A stretch of DNA of 64,000 nucleotides from Dyella_B jejuensis (GCF_044904675.1 NZ_JADIKJ010000006.1:117183-181182), one strand, 5' to 3'. Numbered from the stretch's first letter, positions 16,492-26,092 are shown. Notes: generated by a model from the letters alone, not told the origin. Numbers and translations are program-made.

Positions 16492-17412
16492 ATGCCCCTC
16501 GACGCCACCACCCGCGAACGTATTGAAAGCCTGCTCAAGGACCACCGCGTGGTGCTGTTCATGAAAGGGACCCGCCAGCAGCCGATGTGCGGCTTCTCGG
16601 CCGCGGCCACCAATACGCTCAATGAGCTGCTACCCAGCTACCACACGGTCAACGTGCTGGAAGACCCGGATATCCGCGAAGGCATCAAGGCATTCGGCAA
16701 TTGGCCGACCATCCCGCAACTCTACGTGGACGGTGAGCTAGTCGGCGGCGCCGATATCATCCGCCAGATGTACGGCAGCGGCGAACTGCACCAGCTGTTC
16801 GGCGCCGCGCTTCCGGACCGTACTCCCCCCGAGATCACCATCACCGACAAAGCAGCCGAAGCCATCCGTGCCGGCACCGCGGAGGCGCAGGGCCTTGCGC
16901 TGCACCTGGAAATTGGCCCGGACCACAGCGCCGGCTTTCAGTTGGCCCCCGGCAACGAGCACGACATCGTCGTCACCGCCAACGGCATTGAAGTACATTT
17001 CGATCCGGCCAGCGCCCAGCGCGCGAAGGGCATCGTGATCGACTGGGTATCCACCATGCAGGGCGAAGGGCTCAGCCTGAAGTTTCCCGGTGCCGTCGAA
17101 CTTCGTTCCTTGAACGTGCACGAACTACAGCAACGCCTTAGCGCTGGCGACATCATGCTGATAGACGCGCGTCCCGCTCACGGTCGCGCCGCTGCCGCGC
17201 CGCTGAAGCAGGCACGGATTCTGGATGAGGAAGGTGCCGCCCTCGCCGCCCTTCCCAAAGATACCGCGCTCGCCTTCATCTGCCATCACGGCATTTCCAG
17301 CCGCGGCGCCGCCGAGCGCTTCATCGCACACGGCTTCACTAACGTGTTCAATGTGGAAGGCGGCATGGATGCATGGGCAGCGGAGATTGATTCGAGCGTG
17401 CCGCGTTATTGA
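16492..17412 (+). CDS. Grx4-family monothiol glutaredoxin fused to A-type-like and rhodanese domains
   Basis: This 306-residue protein has three domains. Residues 1-105 are a monothiol glutaredoxin with the C33-G-F-S active site, W-P-T-I-P-Q-L-Y and G-G-A-D motifs, which binds glutathione and a 2Fe-2S cluster. Residues about 110-205 resemble the HesB/IscA fold but lack the three ligand cysteines. Residues about 205-306 are a rhodanese with active-site Cys264 in C-H-H-G-I-S-S. The likely role is Fe-S cluster trafficking combined with sulfur transfer. The ATG at 16492 follows GGAG by 6 bases. Two-domain or single-domain Grx4 is the norm elsewhere. Confidence 0.88.
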   Translation: MPLDATTRERIESLLKDHRVVLFMKGTRQQPMCGFSAAATNTLNELLPSYHTVNVLEDPDIREGIKAFGNWPTIPQLYVDGELVGGADIIRQMYGSGELHQLFGAALPDRTPPEITITDKAAEAIRAGTAEAQGLALHLEIGPDHSAGFQLAPGNEHDIVVTANGIEVHFDPASAQRAKGIVIDWVSTMQGEGLSLKFPGAVELRSLNVHELQQRLSAGDIMLIDARPAHGRAAAAPLKQARILDEEGAALAALPKDTALAFICHHGISSRGAAERFIAHGFTNVFNVEGGMDAWAAEIDSSVPRY

Positions 17413-17446
17413 GTGCCCTGACTTTTCACACATCAGGGCCGATGTA

Positions 17447-18121
17447 TCAGACGTCGGCCCACATGCGTAGCAGATTAGCGCGTGATTTGCTGATCATATC
17501 GAAGGTTGGACTCTTGCCTTCACGCTTGAATATCTGTTGTTTGGCAGTCTCCAGATCCCACAGCAGTTCACGCTGCGCCGGATCGCGCACCTGACTCTGC
17601 ACCCAGATGATCGCCGCATCTCGCTTGCCGCGAGTGACCGGGGCAACATGGTGCAGCGTATTGGCGGGATAGGCGATTGCAGCGCCTGCCTCGAGCTTGA
17701 ACTGGGTAGCAATGCCATTCATGAATACGGTTAATTCCCCGCCGTCGTAGCTTCGTGGGTCGGACAAAAAAATAGTGATGGCAATATCGCTACGTACCGC
17801 ATTGCTCATGCTGCCCATGATCGGTGCATCCACATGAGGGCCATATTCCATGCCTTGTCCATAACGATTGAACAACACCGGCGTCGCCGCCGCCGGTAGC
17901 AGGGCGGTCTGCAATTCACCACTGCGCATGAAGGATTCGCGCACGATGCGTGCAATCTGCTCATATTCGGGCGTACCCAAAGTTACTTGCAGATTTCTCT
18001 TCACTTCACGCGCGGACCAGCCGGCCGTACCGGCACCATCCGTGAAAGAAGCACTCGCCAGTTTGGCATTGATGGCGGCTAGTTCATCAGGAGCGAGAAC
18101 GGCGGGGAGACAGAAAATCAA
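17447..18121 (-). CDS. Fe(II)/2-oxoglutarate dioxygenase, PKHD/PiuC-type
   Basis: This 224-residue protein of the PiuC/YbiX family contains the H96-x-D98 motif (G-P-H-V-D-A-P), a distal histidine in L-H-H-V (157-158), and R167 for 2-oxoglutarate. It is a prolyl-4-hydroxylase-fold enzyme. In many bacteria piuC sits beside a TonB-dependent siderophore receptor, and here two Oar-like TonB receptor genes lie within 11 kb, with a TPR-sulfotransferase gene immediately upstream in divergent orientation. The natural substrate of the family is not settled. The C-terminus (about 185-224) is the conserved YbiX helical extension. No separate ferric uptake site was identified upstream. Confidence 0.9.
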   Translation of the reverse strand: MIFCLPAVLAPDELAAINAKLASASFTDGAGTAGWSAREVKRNLQVTLGTPEYEQIARIVRESFMRSGELQTALLPAAATPVLFNRYGQGMEYGPHVDAPIMGSMSNAVRSDIAITIFLSDPRSYDGGELTVFMNGIATQFKLEAGAAIAYPANTLHHVAPVTRGKRDAAIIWVQSQVRDPAQRELLWDLETAKQQIFKREGKSPTFDMISKSRANLLRMWADV

Positions 18122-18275
18122 GGCAGTAATCCTTTGAGGTTACGTGGCGTCATTCTATCTATTCATGGTAATCGCACGCGCCATGAAGCGGAATGCTTGC
18201 CGCTACTCATCCGTTTTCCATTAAGAACATGCCAAACTAGGCATGGATTCTGAGACAACCTGCACCAGGTAGCCC

Positions 18276-19838
18276 ATGTCGCCCCTTCCCCTCTCCCCCG
18301 CAGCACACCAGTGGCTAAGCGATGCCGGCAAAGCATTGTCCCAGGGACGCCCGGATTTGGCCGAGCAACCTTTGAAACGCGTGCTCGCCGAGGCCCCTGG
18401 CTTTGCTAACGCGCAGTTCCTATTCGGAATTACCTGTCAGTTGCGCGGCGATAGCATCACCGCCGCTGAGTACATGCGCAAAGCCGCAAAACAACGCCCT
18501 GATGACCCAAACATCCTCACGAATTTGGGGGGCGCCCTTTACGATTCTGGTGCAATCGAAGAAGCATTTGTCTGCTTGCACCGCGCCACGGAACTGGCAC
18601 CTCTGCAAGCATCGCATTGGTACAACCTCGGCAAGGCGCTGAAATTGCAGTGGCAGCTGGACGAGGCCTCGGACGCTTTGCAACGCACCCTCAATCTGGA
18701 CGAACGACATATCGCTGCGCGCAACACGCTCGCCGACATTTTCACGATACGTGGCAACATTGCCGATGCCGTTGCCGAATATCGCAAAGTGCTTGCCGTG
18801 CGGCCTGATTACGCGCTTGCGTGGCATGGATTGGCCAACCTGAAAACCGAGTCACTCACCCTGACTGATGCAAAGCAGATCCGTCACATCCTGCAAAACC
18901 AGCAACTTTCGCCCGATGAACGCGTATTACTCGGTTTCAGCTTGTACAAAGCTCTGGAAGACCAGCGTGACTACGCTGGCGCCTTTCAGGCCTTACGTGA
19001 AGCCAATGCAGCCAAGCGGCAGCTTGCCCCTTGGAATGCCGCTGCCGCGCGTGACTATGCCGACGCTATCGCCGCAGCTTTTCGCGCTCCGCTGCCAGCG
19101 CCGCTCGATCCGGCGCTCGGTCATGAAGTGATTTTTATCGCCAGTCTTCCGCGTTCCGGATCGACATTGGTTGAACACATTCTCGCCTCGCATCCGCTGG
19201 TGGAGGGTGCAAACGAGATCAGCGATCTCTCAAACGTTCTCGACGACGAATCGAAACGACGCGGCAAAGACTTTCCTCATTGGGTGACTGACGCTACAGC
19301 AGAAGATTGGACACGCCTGGGCAAGAACTATCTCACCCGCACTGCTCGCTGGCGCACCAAGCGCCCTTATTCAACCGACAAAGGATTGCAGAACTGGCAA
19401 TGGGTGGGCGCGATTCGCGCCATGTTGCCCGGCGCCAAAATCATCGACTGTCATCGCGATCCGGTCGAAACCTGTTTTGCCTGTTATCGCCAGTTATTCA
19501 GCGAAGGCACTCTCTTCAGCTATGACTTGCAGGATCTGGCCGGCTATTACAACGACTATCAGCGCCTCAGTGACTTTTGGCAAGCGAATCACCCGCACAA
19601 GATGTTCGATCTTACCTACGAGAAGCTGGTGCAAGAGCCTGAAGCGCAGATTCCGCAGCTACTTGCCTTCTGCGGCTTACCCTTTGACGCAGCATGCCTC
19701 TCGCCACATCAAACGCAACGCGATGTGCACAGCACGGCCAGTGCGGCGCAAGTACGCCAGCCCATACGCGCTGACACGCCGCGCCGCCCGCTCTATCGGG
19801 ATCTCCTTGGACCGCTGATTCATCAGCTCGATCGATGA
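18276..19838 (+). CDS. TPR-repeat sulfotransferase, copy 1
   Basis: This 520-residue protein has an N-terminal TPR superhelix (about 10-250, at least five repeats with W-Y-N-L-G-K-A and similar A-x-x-N-L-G consensus) and a C-terminal sulfotransferase domain (about 283-510). The 5'-phosphosulfate loop is P-R-S-G-S-T-L at 292-298. The 3'-phosphate motif is C-H-R-D-P-V-E-T-C around 392-400. The fold resembles tyrosylprotein sulfotransferases, which use PAPS, so the TPR part may hold a peptide or protein substrate. No signal peptide or membrane segment is present, so it is cytoplasmic. It faces the Oar-like receptor gene across a shared terminator. A second copy of this arrangement begins at 24369. 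Confidence 0.88.
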   Translation: MSPLPLSPAAHQWLSDAGKALSQGRPDLAEQPLKRVLAEAPGFANAQFLFGITCQLRGDSITAAEYMRKAAKQRPDDPNILTNLGGALYDSGAIEEAFVCLHRATELAPLQASHWYNLGKALKLQWQLDEASDALQRTLNLDERHIAARNTLADIFTIRGNIADAVAEYRKVLAVRPDYALAWHGLANLKTESLTLTDAKQIRHILQNQQLSPDERVLLGFSLYKALEDQRDYAGAFQALREANAAKRQLAPWNAAAARDYADAIAAAFRAPLPAPLDPALGHEVIFIASLPRSGSTLVEHILASHPLVEGANEISDLSNVLDDESKRRGKDFPHWVTDATAEDWTRLGKNYLTRTARWRTKRPYSTDKGLQNWQWVGAIRAMLPGAKIIDCHRDPVETCFACYRQLFSEGTLFSYDLQDLAGYYNDYQRLSDFWQANHPHKMFDLTYEKLVQEPEAQIPQLLAFCGLPFDAACLSPHQTQRDVHSTASAAQVRQPIRADTPRRPLYRDLLGPLIHQLDR

Positions 19839-19848
19839 AACAACAAAA

Positions 19849-19884
19849 CGAAGAAGGCCGCCGGTTGCCCGGCGGCCTTCTTCG
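19849..19884. terminator. Bidirectional terminator between sulfotransferase 1 and receptor 1
   Basis: A 16-bp perfect inverted repeat (CGAAGAAGGCCGCCGG with loop TTGC) is flanked by A-rich and T-rich ends. It serves both convergent genes. Its core AAGGCCGCCGG/CCGGCGGCCTT recurs at 26013-26043, in the same place of the second module. Confidence 0.92.
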
Positions 19885-19934
19885 TTTCTTCAACGACCGA
19901 TGCCCTCCATGGCATCGGTGCATCGTCCTCTGTA

Positions 19935-22900
19935 TTACCAGTCGAACTTCACGTTGAAGTCCATGTAGCGCGGTGTTTCCGTCGACAACGCGGTGTGGTA
20001 AAGCGGGCTCAAATAACCCGTACCCGCGTTGCCACCAGCCGCACCTGGGCCAACGCCAATAGCGTATTGGGTGTAATAAAGGGTCGCAGCCTGCTCGTTG
20101 AAGACGTTGTGGATTTCCCACTGCATCGTCAGGTGCTTGTTCGCCCACGCTGGCGTATACGTCAACGCCAGGTTGAGCTGATGCGTCCATGGCGTATGGC
20201 CGCTGTCGCCCGGAGGAGACGGTTGGCCGCCAGAACCCACTAAGACGTACTGACCCGAGGCCGCATCGTACTGAACATTGGTGCCGTTGTTGGCCGGCGT
20301 GCCACCGCAGAAGTGCTGATACGGGCCGGTATACAAGCTCGGAATAATCTCGTCGCCGTAACCGCTCAAGCATACGTTCGGCGCACCCGACTGAATGATG
20401 TACGTACCGCTGACCATCCATTCCGGCGTAATGGCATAGGAGCCGAAGGCCTTGAGGGTGTGGCGATGGCTATTGGCCTGCTCACCGTTGGCGTATGCCA
20501 TCAGGTCAGGGAAGTCCCACTGTGCCGTGGTCGAACCCGAAGCAGCGCCAATACGCTGGTTGGTGATCTGCCCAATGGGCGTGTCGGTCGGACCTTCGGT
20601 GCTGCCGTACGACTTGGAGAAGACGTAGTCGACTTTGGCGTACCATTTGCCGTCCCAGGTGTGTTCCAGGTAGCTCTCCAGTGCGTAGTATTTACGCGAC
20701 GGCATCGGCCATGCGCAATTTGGCGACGTACCTCCCGCACCACCGCAGACACTCCCTACACCCGTGTTCGGATCCCAGATGGCATAACCGTCGGGTTGCG
20801 GGATGTAATTAGTTTTGCCCGGATTGACCAGACCCGGAATGATGGCGCCTTCATAGAGAACGTCGGTATCATCAACGAGATTGCCCGCCTTTTCCCAGGT
20901 CCCCTGCTCGCCCCACACCAACCCGGTGTCGCCGACCTGCTTCTGGAAGCCCAGCACGTATTCGTCCTGATACTGCGGCTTGAGGTTGGTCGAGGCGTAG
21001 TTATGGATATTGCCGTTGGCACCGCCATTCTCACCGTCGGGCGAGAAGAAACCTGGTACCGGACCACCCGTCGCTGCGACAGGAACCACACTCAAGCCGG
21101 TTGGCTGACCATTCGACGTGATGCCGGTATAGGTATAGACAACGGAGCCGTTGATGGAACCGAACTCCGGGTTACGTCCAGCCAAGCCTGCCGGCAACGC
21201 GAGATAGTAGCGTCCTGCGTTGCCGAAGACTTTGAATGTGCTGTCGTTAAACACGTCCCAGCTCGCGCCCAGGCGCGGCGCCCATTGCGGGCTGGTTTCC
21301 TTCACGTAGGGTTCGCCACCGAACCCTGTGTTTTCGAACTGATCGTTGCGCAAACCAAGGTCAAGCAACAGGTTAGGCATGACTTGCCAGCGGTCTTCGA
21401 TGTATTGCGCCTTTTCGCGCGAAGCAATCGAGACGTCCGTCTGCGTGATGTCTTGTTGAACGTAGTTACCCGTAACATTGCCTGCACCATTAAGGAACGG
21501 CGCAGCAGAGACAAGCGAAGGTATACCAGTGAAGTAGTTCCAGGTGCCGCCACCAATGGTCGTGGCGCCGTCGTTATCGTCCCGGTACTGGATATTGTCG
21601 ATACCAAACTTCAGGTCGTGATTGTCGGTGACCTTCCAATCCAAATCGACGCGCAGGTTCTCAGTCTTGGTGGTGTGTTTCGGATTGGGAAGGGAGTTAC
21701 TAACCAGCTGCGGAGCTGCAACACCCGGCGGCACAACAAACCCGGTACCGAAAGTGACGGGAGAAACATCACTGCCACCCGCGAAGCTGCTGTAGTAATC
21801 CGCCCCCATCAGACCGTACATCACTTCAAGCGTGAGGTTGTCGGTGATGTAGGAGGTGTACTTCAGGATCCCGATGTTGTAGGTGTTCTTGAACAGCACA
21901 TTGGGGGCGTAGTAGTTGCCGACCGACTGGTTCGAGTAGTTGTACTGATAGAAGTTGTCGCTGGTTTCATTTTGCTGGCTTCTGACGCCCGTCAATTCCA
22001 GCACGTTGCTGTCGGTGATGTTCCAGTCCAACTTGCCGTACAGCTTGGGGCTGCTCGTGGCAGTCGTTTCGTAGTAGCCCGCGGGCGACACCATACCGTT
22101 GTTCGTCGCCACGCCACGATCCGTGCCATTATCGTTGCTGTCGTGCTGCCATTCGGCCGTTAAGAAGAAGAACAGCTTGTCCTTGATCAGCGGGCCGCTG
22201 AGGTAGGCGTCATACACATTCTCCCAGTCGCTAGCCTGCTTGCGGCCCGTTTGGATCTGGCCGTAGCCCGCCGGATAGTTAGTGGTGCCCTGGTTCTGCA
22301 CCATGTAAGGCTTTGAAGTAATCGTGTAAGTACCGTCAGGATTATTAGTGATGTTATAACCAATCGTGCCCACCGGCGTCTGAGGATTGCCGTAGTAGAT
22401 GTTGTTGTAGTTGCTTTCGGCAAAGGACGGTTGCGTGGACACATACACACCGGCATGCCACTGGTTGCTACCGCGCTGACCAATCTGGCTGATCACGCCA
22501 CCGGTCGAACGACCGTATTCAGGGCCGTAACCGCTAGTGATGGTCTGCTGCTCGGCAATGGCGAAGTACGGCAGCGAAATGCCGCCCGCGCCACCGATCG
22601 GATCGGTGGTGTTGAAACCGTTGAGGTAATAGGCGTTTTCCACGACGCTGTTGCCGCCCATCGAAACCAGCGGCGAACCGGTCGGCCCCGTGCCGAGGGA
22701 GGAGCCACCTGCGCTCACGCCGGGGGCAAGCAGCGCAATAGCTTCGGCGCTGTGAGCGATCGGCAGCGTCTTCAACTGCTGCGCGCTGATCACCTGGGTC
22801 TGGCGGGTGGAAGACACGTCGATCGCAGGCACCGAGTTGGCCGTAACCGTAACTGTGCTGAGGTTCTGAGCATTCTGGGCGGAGGCGGCGGTAAACGGTA

Positions 22901-23237
22901 CCGACGTACCACCAGACACGGTTACCTGCACATGCTCCTGCTTAGCCACCACGTTGCCGTTTTGCATCAGCGACACGGTGTAATCGCCCGTCGGCAACTG
23001 GTTGGCGCCGTAGCGCCCACTGCTGTCGACTGCTACTTCGCGGGTCAGGCCAGTCTGGCTGTTGACGATGCGAACCGTCTCGCCAGCGGACACCGGCGCG
23101 GTACCAAACACGGAACCGGTGGTGGCCTGTGCGTGTACATACCCGGAAAGACCAAAGCCCATGGCGACTGCCATGGCCAACGCAGTGTGACGAACCGGCA
23201 TCCTGATCGATGCAGGTGCAAATTTTTTAGTACCCAT
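19935..23237 (-). CDS. Oar-like TonB-dependent receptor, copy 1
   Basis: This outer-membrane protein of 1100 residues starts at ATG 23237, with G-rich SD GGGGG about 9 bases upstream. A signal peptide ends near Y-V-H-A-Q-A. A carboxypeptidase-regulatory-like beta domain (about 35-100) follows, then a TonB-box-like S-T-V-T-V-T-A, a plug domain (about 120-260, with G-Y-G-P-E-Y-G-R-S-T-G-G) and a large barrel ending in aromatic Trp, the usual BamA signal. Receptors of this Oar type often take up peptides, proteins or complex glycans rather than siderophores; the ligand here is unknown. The barrel loops are Tyr- and Asn-rich. It is paralogous to the receptor at 26093-29206. Confidence 0.92.
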   Translation of the reverse strand: MGTKKFAPASIRMPVRHTALAMAVAMGFGLSGYVHAQATTGSVFGTAPVSAGETVRIVNSQTGLTREVAVDSSGRYGANQLPTGDYTVSLMQNGNVVAKQEHVQVTVSGGTSVPFTAASAQNAQNLSTVTVTANSVPAIDVSSTRQTQVISAQQLKTLPIAHSAEAIALLAPGVSAGGSSLGTGPTGSPLVSMGGNSVVENAYYLNGFNTTDPIGGAGGISLPYFAIAEQQTITSGYGPEYGRSTGGVISQIGQRGSNQWHAGVYVSTQPSFAESNYNNIYYGNPQTPVGTIGYNITNNPDGTYTITSKPYMVQNQGTTNYPAGYGQIQTGRKQASDWENVYDAYLSGPLIKDKLFFFLTAEWQHDSNDNGTDRGVATNNGMVSPAGYYETTATSSPKLYGKLDWNITDSNVLELTGVRSQQNETSDNFYQYNYSNQSVGNYYAPNVLFKNTYNIGILKYTSYITDNLTLEVMYGLMGADYYSSFAGGSDVSPVTFGTGFVVPPGVAAPQLVSNSLPNPKHTTKTENLRVDLDWKVTDNHDLKFGIDNIQYRDDNDGATTIGGGTWNYFTGIPSLVSAAPFLNGAGNVTGNYVQQDITQTDVSIASREKAQYIEDRWQVMPNLLLDLGLRNDQFENTGFGGEPYVKETSPQWAPRLGASWDVFNDSTFKVFGNAGRYYLALPAGLAGRNPEFGSINGSVVYTYTGITSNGQPTGLSVVPVAATGGPVPGFFSPDGENGGANGNIHNYASTNLKPQYQDEYVLGFQKQVGDTGLVWGEQGTWEKAGNLVDDTDVLYEGAIIPGLVNPGKTNYIPQPDGYAIWDPNTGVGSVCGGAGGTSPNCAWPMPSRKYYALESYLEHTWDGKWYAKVDYVFSKSYGSTEGPTDTPIGQITNQRIGAASGSTTAQWDFPDLMAYANGEQANSHRHTLKAFGSYAITPEWMVSGTYIIQSGAPNVCLSGYGDEIIPSLYTGPYQHFCGGTPANNGTNVQYDAASGQYVLVGSGGQPSPPGDSGHTPWTHQLNLALTYTPAWANKHLTMQWEIHNVFNEQAATLYYTQYAIGVGPGAAGGNAGTGYLSPLYHTALSTETPRYMDFNVKFDW

Positions 23238-23416
23238 GAAGTAGAACCCCCAAGCGGCAAGAATTTCCAAATTAGAGATAAAAAGCCATCAACGCTCCCT
23301 TCCCGGCGCGACGCTTGACGACCAAGCCGAGTGGTCGACAGATCTTTATCTTCCCCATCCCCTACAAACTGCTTTAAAAATGCAACTTAACTGCTGTTTA
23401 GCAATTGTTCTTGCGA

Positions 23417-23445
23417 ACATATGGTTTTAAATGACAAAAAGTCAA
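23417..23445 (-). promoter_or_regulatory. Sigma-70-type promoter of receptor 1
   Basis: On the minus strand TTGACT is followed after exactly 17 bases by ATATGT, about 180 bases before the start codon. The same TTGACT, T-rich spacer and TATGT arrangement stands in front of receptor 2. Conservation between paralogues supports it. The leader also holds a shared block (CCCCATCCCCTACAAAC read on the plus strand at 23353-23369). Confidence 0.75.
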
Positions 23446-23770
23446 CAGCAGGAAATTACGATGTAACGTCAAGAAAATGCGAAACACCCCTTGGCAGCAC
23501 ATTCTTGCGCCCCAAAGTTGCTGCCTTCCAAGTAAATCGACGCCCTAGCCTGTCCCGATGCACGTCGACACTATCACATGGATGCGTGGTCGATCAGCGC
23601 GAAATAGATCAGGCCGGGGAAGATGCCCAGTTTGTCTAATCAGGGAAACCCGCGCCGGAAGCTCTTCAAAGCTCTCGATCGTACTTACGTGGCTCGAGAC
23701 GATTACTTTTCGGCAGAAAAACGAAAATAAAGGCAAGGTCGAGCGCGAGCTGACGTGTTTTTCATTGCTT
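23446..23770. other. Gene-free AT-richer spacer
   Basis: There is no supportable gene. The base composition is more AT-rich than the surrounding genes, and the short open frames on both strands have no recognisable motif. It separates the receptor 1 promoter from the IS5 remnant and may hold further decayed mobile DNA. Confidence 0.5.
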
Positions 23771-24141
23771 TCATATGCCTTGGGCGTTCAAGCATCCGCA
23801 GCAACCATATGAATGTTGGTGGTCCAGACACCTCGGGACTTTCCGATAGCGAGGGCTTTTTTGGCCCGTGCTATCAGAACGGATCTCGACCACGGTGCTA
23901 TCCCATGAGGGCTTCGATCTTGATACGAACGATCTGATCTTGCGCTGCAGTGTCTGGAACACACGATCAAGCACGCCCTTCTTGGCCAGCGGCACATCCT
24001 TGTGCAGACCGTATGCCAGTTGCCACTTGGGAGGCCACGCCATTTACAGCCACGCCCGGCGCCATAAGCATCGCGTTCAATATTTGAAGATTTGGCAGGC
24101 TGACGTTGCCGCGCTGTTGTCGCAAGCAGTTCTCGAACCAA
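23771..24141 (-). pseudogene. Decayed IS5-family transposase, N-terminal part
   Basis: Reading the minus strand across frames gives an IS5-type sequence in order: N-C-L-R-Q-Q-R-G-N-V-S, then I-L-N-A-M-L, then G-C-K-W-R-G-L-P, G-N-W-H-T-V, T-R-M-C-R-W, G-V-L-D-R-V-F, I-R-I-K-I-E-A, D-S-T-V-V, and finally I-G-K-S-R-G-V-W-T-T-N-I-H-M-V-A-A-D-A. At least three frame changes and deletions are needed to join them, and the catalytic C-terminal half is missing. The copy is inactive. No inverted repeats were found, and the flanking 24142-24368 holds no gene except the upstream region of sulfotransferase 2. It marks an old insertion between the two modules. Confidence 0.8.
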
Positions 24142-24368
24142 ACACTTGCAGTGTTAACAGCCCTAGTTCACCAGCTTGATAGCTTAAGCATTTATGACTT
24201 CAGGCTTCGCGCTTTATGGAATGCGATTTCCGATCCTCGCGTATTGAGTCAGACCGCAGCAACTTCGGAGCCGTTGTTCCAGCAGCCTCTTTGACTAGTC
24301 TCAGGCCATAGGCGCGCCGCCGCCACTGAGCTAGTCTTTCCGGGAATTCAAGTGATTTGGGGACGTTC

Positions 24369-25988
24369 ATGACCGCACCTCAGGCGCAACCGCCGGTGGA
24401 CCGTGCGGCAGGCCTGTCGATATCCGGCCGCCGTTTTTTGGAAGAAGCTGGCATAGCTTTAAGCCGCGGGCAACCCGATCTGGCGGAGCGTTCGCTGATT
24501 AGCGCGCTGGCACTGTCGCCCCATCATGCGGAAGTCCATCGCCTTATGGGCATCAGTTTTCAGATGCGGGGTGATCATGCGAAAGCGGCCGAGTCGCTGC
24601 GCCAATCGGTTGCGAATCGTCCTAATGACGCCAGCACGCTAATGAATCTTGGTAGCTCTCTCTATGAGATAGGTGCCATCGATGAAGCCCTGGCCATTTT
24701 GCGGCGCGCATGTGAGTTGGCTCCGTCAATGTCATCGGCGTGGTACAACCTGGGTAAGGCATTGAAAGCCCAATTGCATACGTCAGAAGCACGTGAAGCA
24801 TTGCATCACGCTCTACATGCCGACGCCGGACACCTGCTTGCGCTGAGCAGCCTTGCAGATCTTGAAGTCAGCATAGGCGACATCCCCGCCGCGGTCAGCC
24901 ACTACCGTGAATTGCTATGCCGTCAACCGGATCATCCAGGCGCCTGGTTCGCTTTGGCGAATCTTAAAACTGTGCCATTAAGCGCCGAAGACGTCAGCAA
25001 GCTGCAGAGCGCGTTCAACAAGCCCGGCCTGCCGGCCGATGCCCGCATTCCATTGGGCTTTGCGTTGGCCAAGGCACTCGAAGACCAAGCACAGTATCCG
25101 TCCGCCTTTGCAACGCTCAAGCAGACCAACGAGCTAAAGCGCAGCCTCGTCCAGTGGGACAGCAAAGCACATCGTGCCCGGATCGACGCAATCATGGCCG
25201 CTTTCGAACATCCCCTGCCCCTTCCTGTAGATCCAACGCTGGGGCAGGAACTTATTTTTATCGCCAGCGTTCCGCGTTCCGGGTCTACTCTGATAGAGCA
25301 AATGCTTGCCTCCCATCCATTGGTCGAAGGTGCTGACGAAATCGTCGACCTGCCACAAGTACTGATGACCGAATCGCATCGGCGTGGGCGGCCATTTCCA
25401 CAATGGGTCGCCGAAGCCACTGCCGACGACTGGTATCGTCTTGGTCAGGACTATCTTGTCCGCACGGCGCGCTGGCGCATGCATAAGCCTCGATCCACGG
25501 ATAAGAACATGTTCAACTGGGAACATGCGGGAATGATCAGGGCGATGCTTCCAGGCGCGCGCATCATCCGAAGTCATCGCGATCCGGTGGAAACCTGCTT
25601 CGCCTGCTTCCGCCAACTGTTCAGCAACCAGACCTATTACAGCTACGATCTCAACCAGATGGCGGCTTATTATGTGGAATACGCCCGACTGACCGATTTC
25701 TGGTTACGCCAGCACCCTCTGCACGTGCTCGATCTTTCCTATGAAGCCCTGCTGGCAGGACCGGAAGAACAATTGCAACGCCTGCTGCAGTTCTGCGGCT
25801 TGCCATACGATTCGCATTGCCTCGATTTCCACCTGACCCAGCGCACCGTGCGCAGTACCGCCAGCGCCGCACAGGTACGTCAATCATTGCGTAAGGACAC
25901 GTCGCGCAGCGCGCACTACTTGGAGCAACTTGCACCCCTGCGAGAGCAACTGGCCGCAGGCTTGGCAGGCACCACGCTGGCACTCTGA
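24369..25988 (+). CDS. TPR-repeat sulfotransferase, copy 2
   Basis: This 539-residue paralogue of the protein at 18276-19838 has the same layout. TPR repeats fill about 15-250, with A-W-Y-N-L-G-K-A. The sulfotransferase domain has P-R-S-G-S-T-L (near 305) and S-H-R-D-P-V-E-T-C-F-A-C-F-R (near 405). The C-terminal segment Q-R-T-V-R-S-T-A-S-A-A-Q-V-R is nearly the same in both copies. ATG 24369 has GGGGA 5 bases upstream; an in-frame TTG at 24357 would overlap that site. It faces the second Oar-like receptor across a terminator. The gene is complete and its motifs are intact, so both copies should be functional. Confidence 0.88.
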   Translation: MTAPQAQPPVDRAAGLSISGRRFLEEAGIALSRGQPDLAERSLISALALSPHHAEVHRLMGISFQMRGDHAKAAESLRQSVANRPNDASTLMNLGSSLYEIGAIDEALAILRRACELAPSMSSAWYNLGKALKAQLHTSEAREALHHALHADAGHLLALSSLADLEVSIGDIPAAVSHYRELLCRQPDHPGAWFALANLKTVPLSAEDVSKLQSAFNKPGLPADARIPLGFALAKALEDQAQYPSAFATLKQTNELKRSLVQWDSKAHRARIDAIMAAFEHPLPLPVDPTLGQELIFIASVPRSGSTLIEQMLASHPLVEGADEIVDLPQVLMTESHRRGRPFPQWVAEATADDWYRLGQDYLVRTARWRMHKPRSTDKNMFNWEHAGMIRAMLPGARIIRSHRDPVETCFACFRQLFSNQTYYSYDLNQMAAYYVEYARLTDFWLRQHPLHVLDLSYEALLAGPEEQLQRLLQFCGLPYDSHCLDFHLTQRTVRSTASAAQVRQSLRKDTSRSAHYLEQLAPLREQLAAGLAGTTLAL

Positions 25989-26012
25989 TCCTGCGCATCG
26001 ATCCGCCACGCA

Positions 26013-26043
26013 AAAAGGCCGCCGGTTTTGCCGGCGGCCTTTT
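26013..26043. terminator. Bidirectional terminator between sulfotransferase 2 and receptor 2
   Basis: A 13-bp perfect inverted repeat (AAAAGGCCGCCGG, loop TTTTG) has A and T runs on both ends. It lies between convergent genes and repeats the core of the terminator at 19849-19884. Confidence 0.92.
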
Positions 26044-26092
26044 ACTTTGAGACCGGAAGGCGGCATGGCCGCCTTCCTACTTTGAAATCGAC

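Noticed and set aside
16965..17110. Functional A-type Fe-S carrier domain within the Grx4 fusion
   Set aside because: The three cysteines needed for cluster or iron binding are absent, so only the fold, not the function, is claimed.
20313..22163. Long plus-strand open frame opposite TonB receptor 1
   Set aside because: It is a mirror of the receptor coding sequence; no ribosome-binding site or domain is seen, and the receptor is well supported.
23545..23736. Minus-strand open frame downstream of the IS5 relic
   Set aside because: It does not continue the IS5 transposase in any frame and shows no known motif, so it is not called as a gene or as part of the relic.
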